A stretch of DNA of 64,000 nt from Bolinopsis microptera. Lineage: Eukaryota; Ctenophora; Tentaculata; Lobata; Bolinopsidae. Positions 59,901 to 64,000 of this stretch are shown here, piece after piece. The stretch lies in contig NC_087077.1 in assembly GCF_026151205.1 (NCBI RefSeq), positions 2,108,001 through 2,172,000 of the forward strand, read 5' to 3'. Each line of letters begins with the position of its first letter. Positions within the stretch are counted from its first letter, which is position 1. The notes beneath the pieces were generated by a model. That model searched no databases. It was not told the origin of the DNA and saw only the letters and a program-made list of their open reading frames with translations. A program made the translations under genes and the position numbers.

Positions 59901-62900
59901 ACTCTGTCCCATTTTCAGTTTTTAAAGCTGAAACTTCCAGGGCCGAAATTTTACAGTTTAGGCCGAATTTCTGTACCGCAACCAATTAGTCAGTCAACTA
60001 TAGATGCCAAATGACACGATTGAGGTGCTGGAATTTTGATTCGGGTCGGAGGAAGCTCACAGCAGAAATCTTAAGAAAACGATAAGTTGTATTTTCAAAA
60101 CTCTGTCCCATTTTCAGATGTGAAAATATCTGAACACACATTTGACAGATTTGATAAAAATTTTGCCCATAAACCAATTGGTCAGTTAATTGATGATGGT
60201 ATGAAACCAAATTGTGGTAGTGGAAGTCAAAATCTCGGAAAAAATTTCAACTTTTGAAGTTGAAACTTCCAGGGCCGAAATTTTACAGTTTAGGCCAAAT
60301 TTCTGAACCGCAACCAATTAGTCAGTCAACTATTGATGCCAAATGACACGATTGAGGTGCTGAAATTTTGATTCGGGTCGGAGGAAGCTCACAGCAGAAA
60401 TCTTAAGAAAACGATAAGTTGTATTTTCAAAACTCTGTCCCATTTTCAGATGTGAAAATATCTGAACACACATTTGACAGATTGGATCAAATTTTTGCCC
60501 ACAAACCAATTGGTCAGTTAATTGATGATGGTATGAAACCAAATTGGGGTACTGGAAGTCAAAATCTCGGAAAAAATTGGAAAATCATACTGTCCCATAC
60601 TCTGTCCCATTTTCAGTTTTTAAAGCTGAAACTTCCAGGGCCGAAATTTTACAGTTTAGGCTGAATTTCTGTACCGCAACCAATTAGTCAGTCAACTATT
60701 GATGCAAAATGACACGATTGAGGTGCTGGAATTTTGATTCGGGTCGCAGGAAGCTCACAGCAGAAATTTTAAGAAAACGATAAGTTATATTTTCAAAACT
60801 CTGTCCCATTTTTAGATGTGAAAATTTCTGAACACACATTTGTGATTTGACAGATTTGATAAAAATTTTGCCCACAAACCAATTGGTCAGTTAATTGATG
60901 ATGGTATGAAACCAAATTGGGGTACTGGAAGTCAAAATCTCGGAAAAAATTGGAAAATCATACTGTCCCATACTCTGTCCCATTTTCAGTTTATAAAGCT
61001 GAAACTTCCAGGGCCGAAATTTTACAGTTTAGGCCGAATTTCTGTACTGCAAACAATTAGTCAGTCAACTATAGATGCTAAATGACGCGATTGAGCGATT
61101 GAGGTGCTGGAATTTTGATCGGGTCGGAGGAAGCTCACAGCAGAAATCTTAAGAAATCGATAAGTTGTATTTTCAAAACTCTGTCCCATTTTCAGATGTG
61201 AAAATATCTGAACACACATTTGACAGATTGGATGAAATTTTTGCCCACAAACCAATTAGTCAGTTAATTGATGATGGTATGAAACCAAATTGGGGTACTG
61301 GAAGTCAAAATCTCGGAAAAAATTGGAAAATCATACTGTCCCATACTCTGTCCCATTTTCAGTTTTTGAAGTTGAAATTTCCAGGGCCGAAATTTTTGCA
61401 GTTTAGGCCAAATTTCTGAACCGCAACCAATTAGTCAGTCAACTATTGATGCCAAATGACACAATTGAGGTGCTGGAATTTTGATTCGGATCGGAGGAAG
61501 CTCACAGCAGAAATCTTAAGAAATCGATAAGTTGTATTTTCAAAACTCTGTCCCATTTTCAGATGTGAAAATATCTGAACACACATTTGACAGATTGGAT
61601 AAAATTTTTGCCCACAAACCAATTAGTCAGTTAATTGATGATGGTATGAAACCAAATTGGGGTACTGGAAGTCAAAATCTCGGAAAAAATTGGAAAATCA
61701 TACTGTCCCATTTTCAGTTTTTAAAGCTGAAACTTCCAGGGCCGAAATTTTACAGTTTAGGCCGAATTTCTGTACCGCAACCAATTAGTCAGTCAACTAT
61801 AGATGCCAAAAGACACGATTGAGGTGCTGGAATTTTGATTCGGGTCGGAGGAAGCTCACAGCAGAAATCTTAAGAAATCGATAAGTTGTATTTTCAAAAC
61901 TCTGTCCCATTTTCAGATGTGAAAATATCTGAACACACATTTGACAGATTGGATGAAATTTTTGCCCACAAACCAATTAGTCAGTTAATTGATGATGGTA
62001 TGAAACCAAATTGGGGTACTGAAAGTCAAAATCTCGGAAAAAATTGGAAAATCATACTGTCCCATACTCTGTCCCATTTTCAGTTTTTAAAGCTGAAACT
62101 TCCAGGGCCGAAATTTTACAGTTTAGGCTGAATTTCTGTACCGCAACCAATTAGTCAGTCAACTATTGATGCCAAATGACACGATTGCGGTGCTGGAATT
62201 TTAATTCGGGTCGGAGGAAGCTCACTGCAGAAATCTTAAGAAAACAATAAGTTGTATTTTCAAAACTCTGTCCCATTTTCAGATGTGAAAATATCTGAAC
62301 ACACATTTGACAGATTGGATGAAATTTTTGCCCACAAACTAATTAGTCAGTTAATTGATGATGGTATGAAACCAAATTGGGGTACTGGAAGTCAAAATCT
62401 CGGAAAAAATTGGAAAATCATACTGTCCCATTTTCAGTTTTTAAAGCTGAAACTTCCAGGGCCGAAATTTTACAGTTTAGGCCGAATTTCTGTACCGCAA
62501 CCAATTAGTCAGTCAACTATAGATGCCAAAAGACACGATTGAGGTGCTGGAATTTTGATTCGGGTCGGAGGAAGCTCACAGCAGAAATCTTAAGAAATCG
62601 ATAAGTTGTATTTTCAAAACTCTGTCCCATTTTCAGATGTGAAAATATCTGAACACACATTTGACAGATTGGATGAAATTTTTGCCCACAAACCAATTAG
62701 TCAGTTAATTGATGATGGTATGAAACCAAATTGGGGTACTGGAAGTCAAAATCTCGGAAAAAATTGGAAAATCATACTGTCCCATACTCTGTCCCATTTT
62801 CAGTTTTTGAAGTTGAAATTTCCAGGGCCGACATTTTTGCAGTTTAGGCCAAATTTCTGAACCGCAACCAATTAGTCAGTCAACTATTGATGCCAAATGA

Positions 62901-64000
62901 CACGATTGAGGTGCTGGAATTTTGATTCGGGTCGGAGGAAGCTCACAGCAGAAATCTTAAGAAAACAATAAGTTGTATTTTCAAAACTCTGTCCCATTTT
63001 CAGATGTGAAAATATCTGAACACACATTTGACAGATTGGATGAAATTTTTGCCCACAAACCAATAAGTCAGTTAATTGATGATGGTATGAAACCAAATTG
63101 GGGTACTGGAAGTCAAAATCTCGGAAAAAATTGGAAAATCATACTGTCCCATTTTCAGTTTTTAAAGCTGAAACTTCCAGGGCCGAAATTTTACAGTTTA
63201 GGCCGAATTTCTGTACCGCAACCAATTAGTCAGTCAACTATAGATGCCAAAAGACACGATTGAGGTGCTGGAATTTTGATTCGGGTCGGAGGAAGCTCAC
63301 AGCAGAAATCTTAAGAAATCGATAAGTTGTATTTTCAAAACTCTGTCCCATTTTCAGATGTGAAAATATCTGAACACACATTTGACAGATTGGATGAAAT
63401 TTTTGCCCACAAACCAATTAGTCAGTTAATTGATGATGGTATGAAACCAAATTGGGGTACTGGAAGTCAAAATCTCGGAAAAAATTGGAAAATCATACTG
63501 TCCCATACTCTGTCCCATTTTCAGTTTTTAAAGCTGAAACTTCCAGGGCCGAAATTTTACAGTTTAGGCTGAATTTCTGTACCGCAACCAATTAGTCAGT
63601 CAACTATTGATGCCAAATGACACGATTGCGGTGCTGGAATTTTAATTCGGGTCGGAGGAAGCTCACTGCAGAAATCTTAAGAAAACAATAAGTTGTATTT
63701 TCAAAACTCTGTCCCATTTTTAGATGTGAAAATTTCTGAACACACATTTGTGATTTGACAGATTTGATAAAAATTTTGCCCACAAACCAATTGGTCAGTT
63801 AATTGATGATGGTATGAAACCAAATTGGGGTACTGGAAGTCAAAATCTCGGAAAAAATTGGAAAATCATACTGTCCCATACTCTGTCCCATTTTCAGTTT
63901 TTAAAGCTGAAACTTCCAGGGCCGAAATTTTACAGTTTAGGCCGAATTTCTGTACTGCAAACAATTAGTCAGTCAACTATAGATGCCAAATGACGCGATT
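53970..64000. repeat. 366-bp satellite array with higher-order structure, continues past the window
   Basis: About 27 head-to-tail monomers, mostly 366 bp. Variants of 354 bp lack one CTGTCCCATACT-type 12-base copy, and one (60080-60290) is shortened. Each monomer holds two related halves. Both contain a CTGTCCCATTTTCAG block and a CCAATTAGTCAGT block, spaced ~170-200 bases apart, so the unit is an old dimer. A six-monomer block of ~2206-2214 bp is repeated (54.1-56.3 kb and 56.3-58.5 kb), and there is a two-monomer 720-bp period after 61.5 kb. A 97-codon frame is open in most monomers, but has neither a promoter nor splice context I can identify. Confidence 0.95.

Overview
This window looks like nuclear DNA from an invertebrate animal. 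The genes have introns with GT..AG boundaries. One is recognisably a homologue of BPTF/NURF301, a chromatin-remodelling subunit known from animals. Short degenerate TTAGGG-type tracts are present. Most of the sequence is AT-rich transposon, minisatellite and satellite DNA. I cannot name the species.

Genes. On the minus strand, reading leftward, are an intronless PCNA (8602-9390) and, about 0.7 kb downstream, a 12-exon BPTF/NURF301-like gene (3619-7917). The BPTF-like gene is incomplete at its 3' side, where the sequence runs into poly-C and a LINE ORF1 (2448-3359, plus strand). A small gene at 14691-14957 (minus) encodes a secreted precursor of two cysteine-rich peptides, with its own TATA box. 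An eight-exon SLC51A/Ost-alpha-like transporter gene lies at 24299-26700 (minus). An intronless N6-methyl-AMP deaminase (ADAL/MAPDA type) lies at 52112-53089 (minus). These are housekeeping or secretory genes set among repeats. They do not form a common pathway.

Repeats. From 10.2 to 28.3 kb there is a series of DNA-transposon derivatives: two tiny elements with 9-bp target duplications, a hAT-like MITE with 8-bp duplications, several fold-back elements, a 3.9-kb compound element of possible Helentron type with a 115-bp deletion derivative elsewhere, and a 1.7-kb array of 39-bp repeats. From 29.0 to 50.4 kb the sequence is one giant inverted duplication (arms 29042-38425 and 39139-50423, spacer about 0.7 kb). 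It carries two copies of a broken FLYWCH/MULE transposase and of LINE fragments. The arms differ by several insertions with target-site duplications and by point changes. From about 53.97 kb to the window end runs a satellite with a 366-bp unit. That unit is itself an old dimer and is organised in higher-order repeats.

Stretches with nothing I can identify: 1-1300, 1400-1800, 9410-10240, 12630-13500, 13620-14690, 15030-15740, 21710-22830, 28240-29040, 50424-51150, 51360-52100 and 53100-53720. They are AT-rich non-coding DNA with only small random reading frames.
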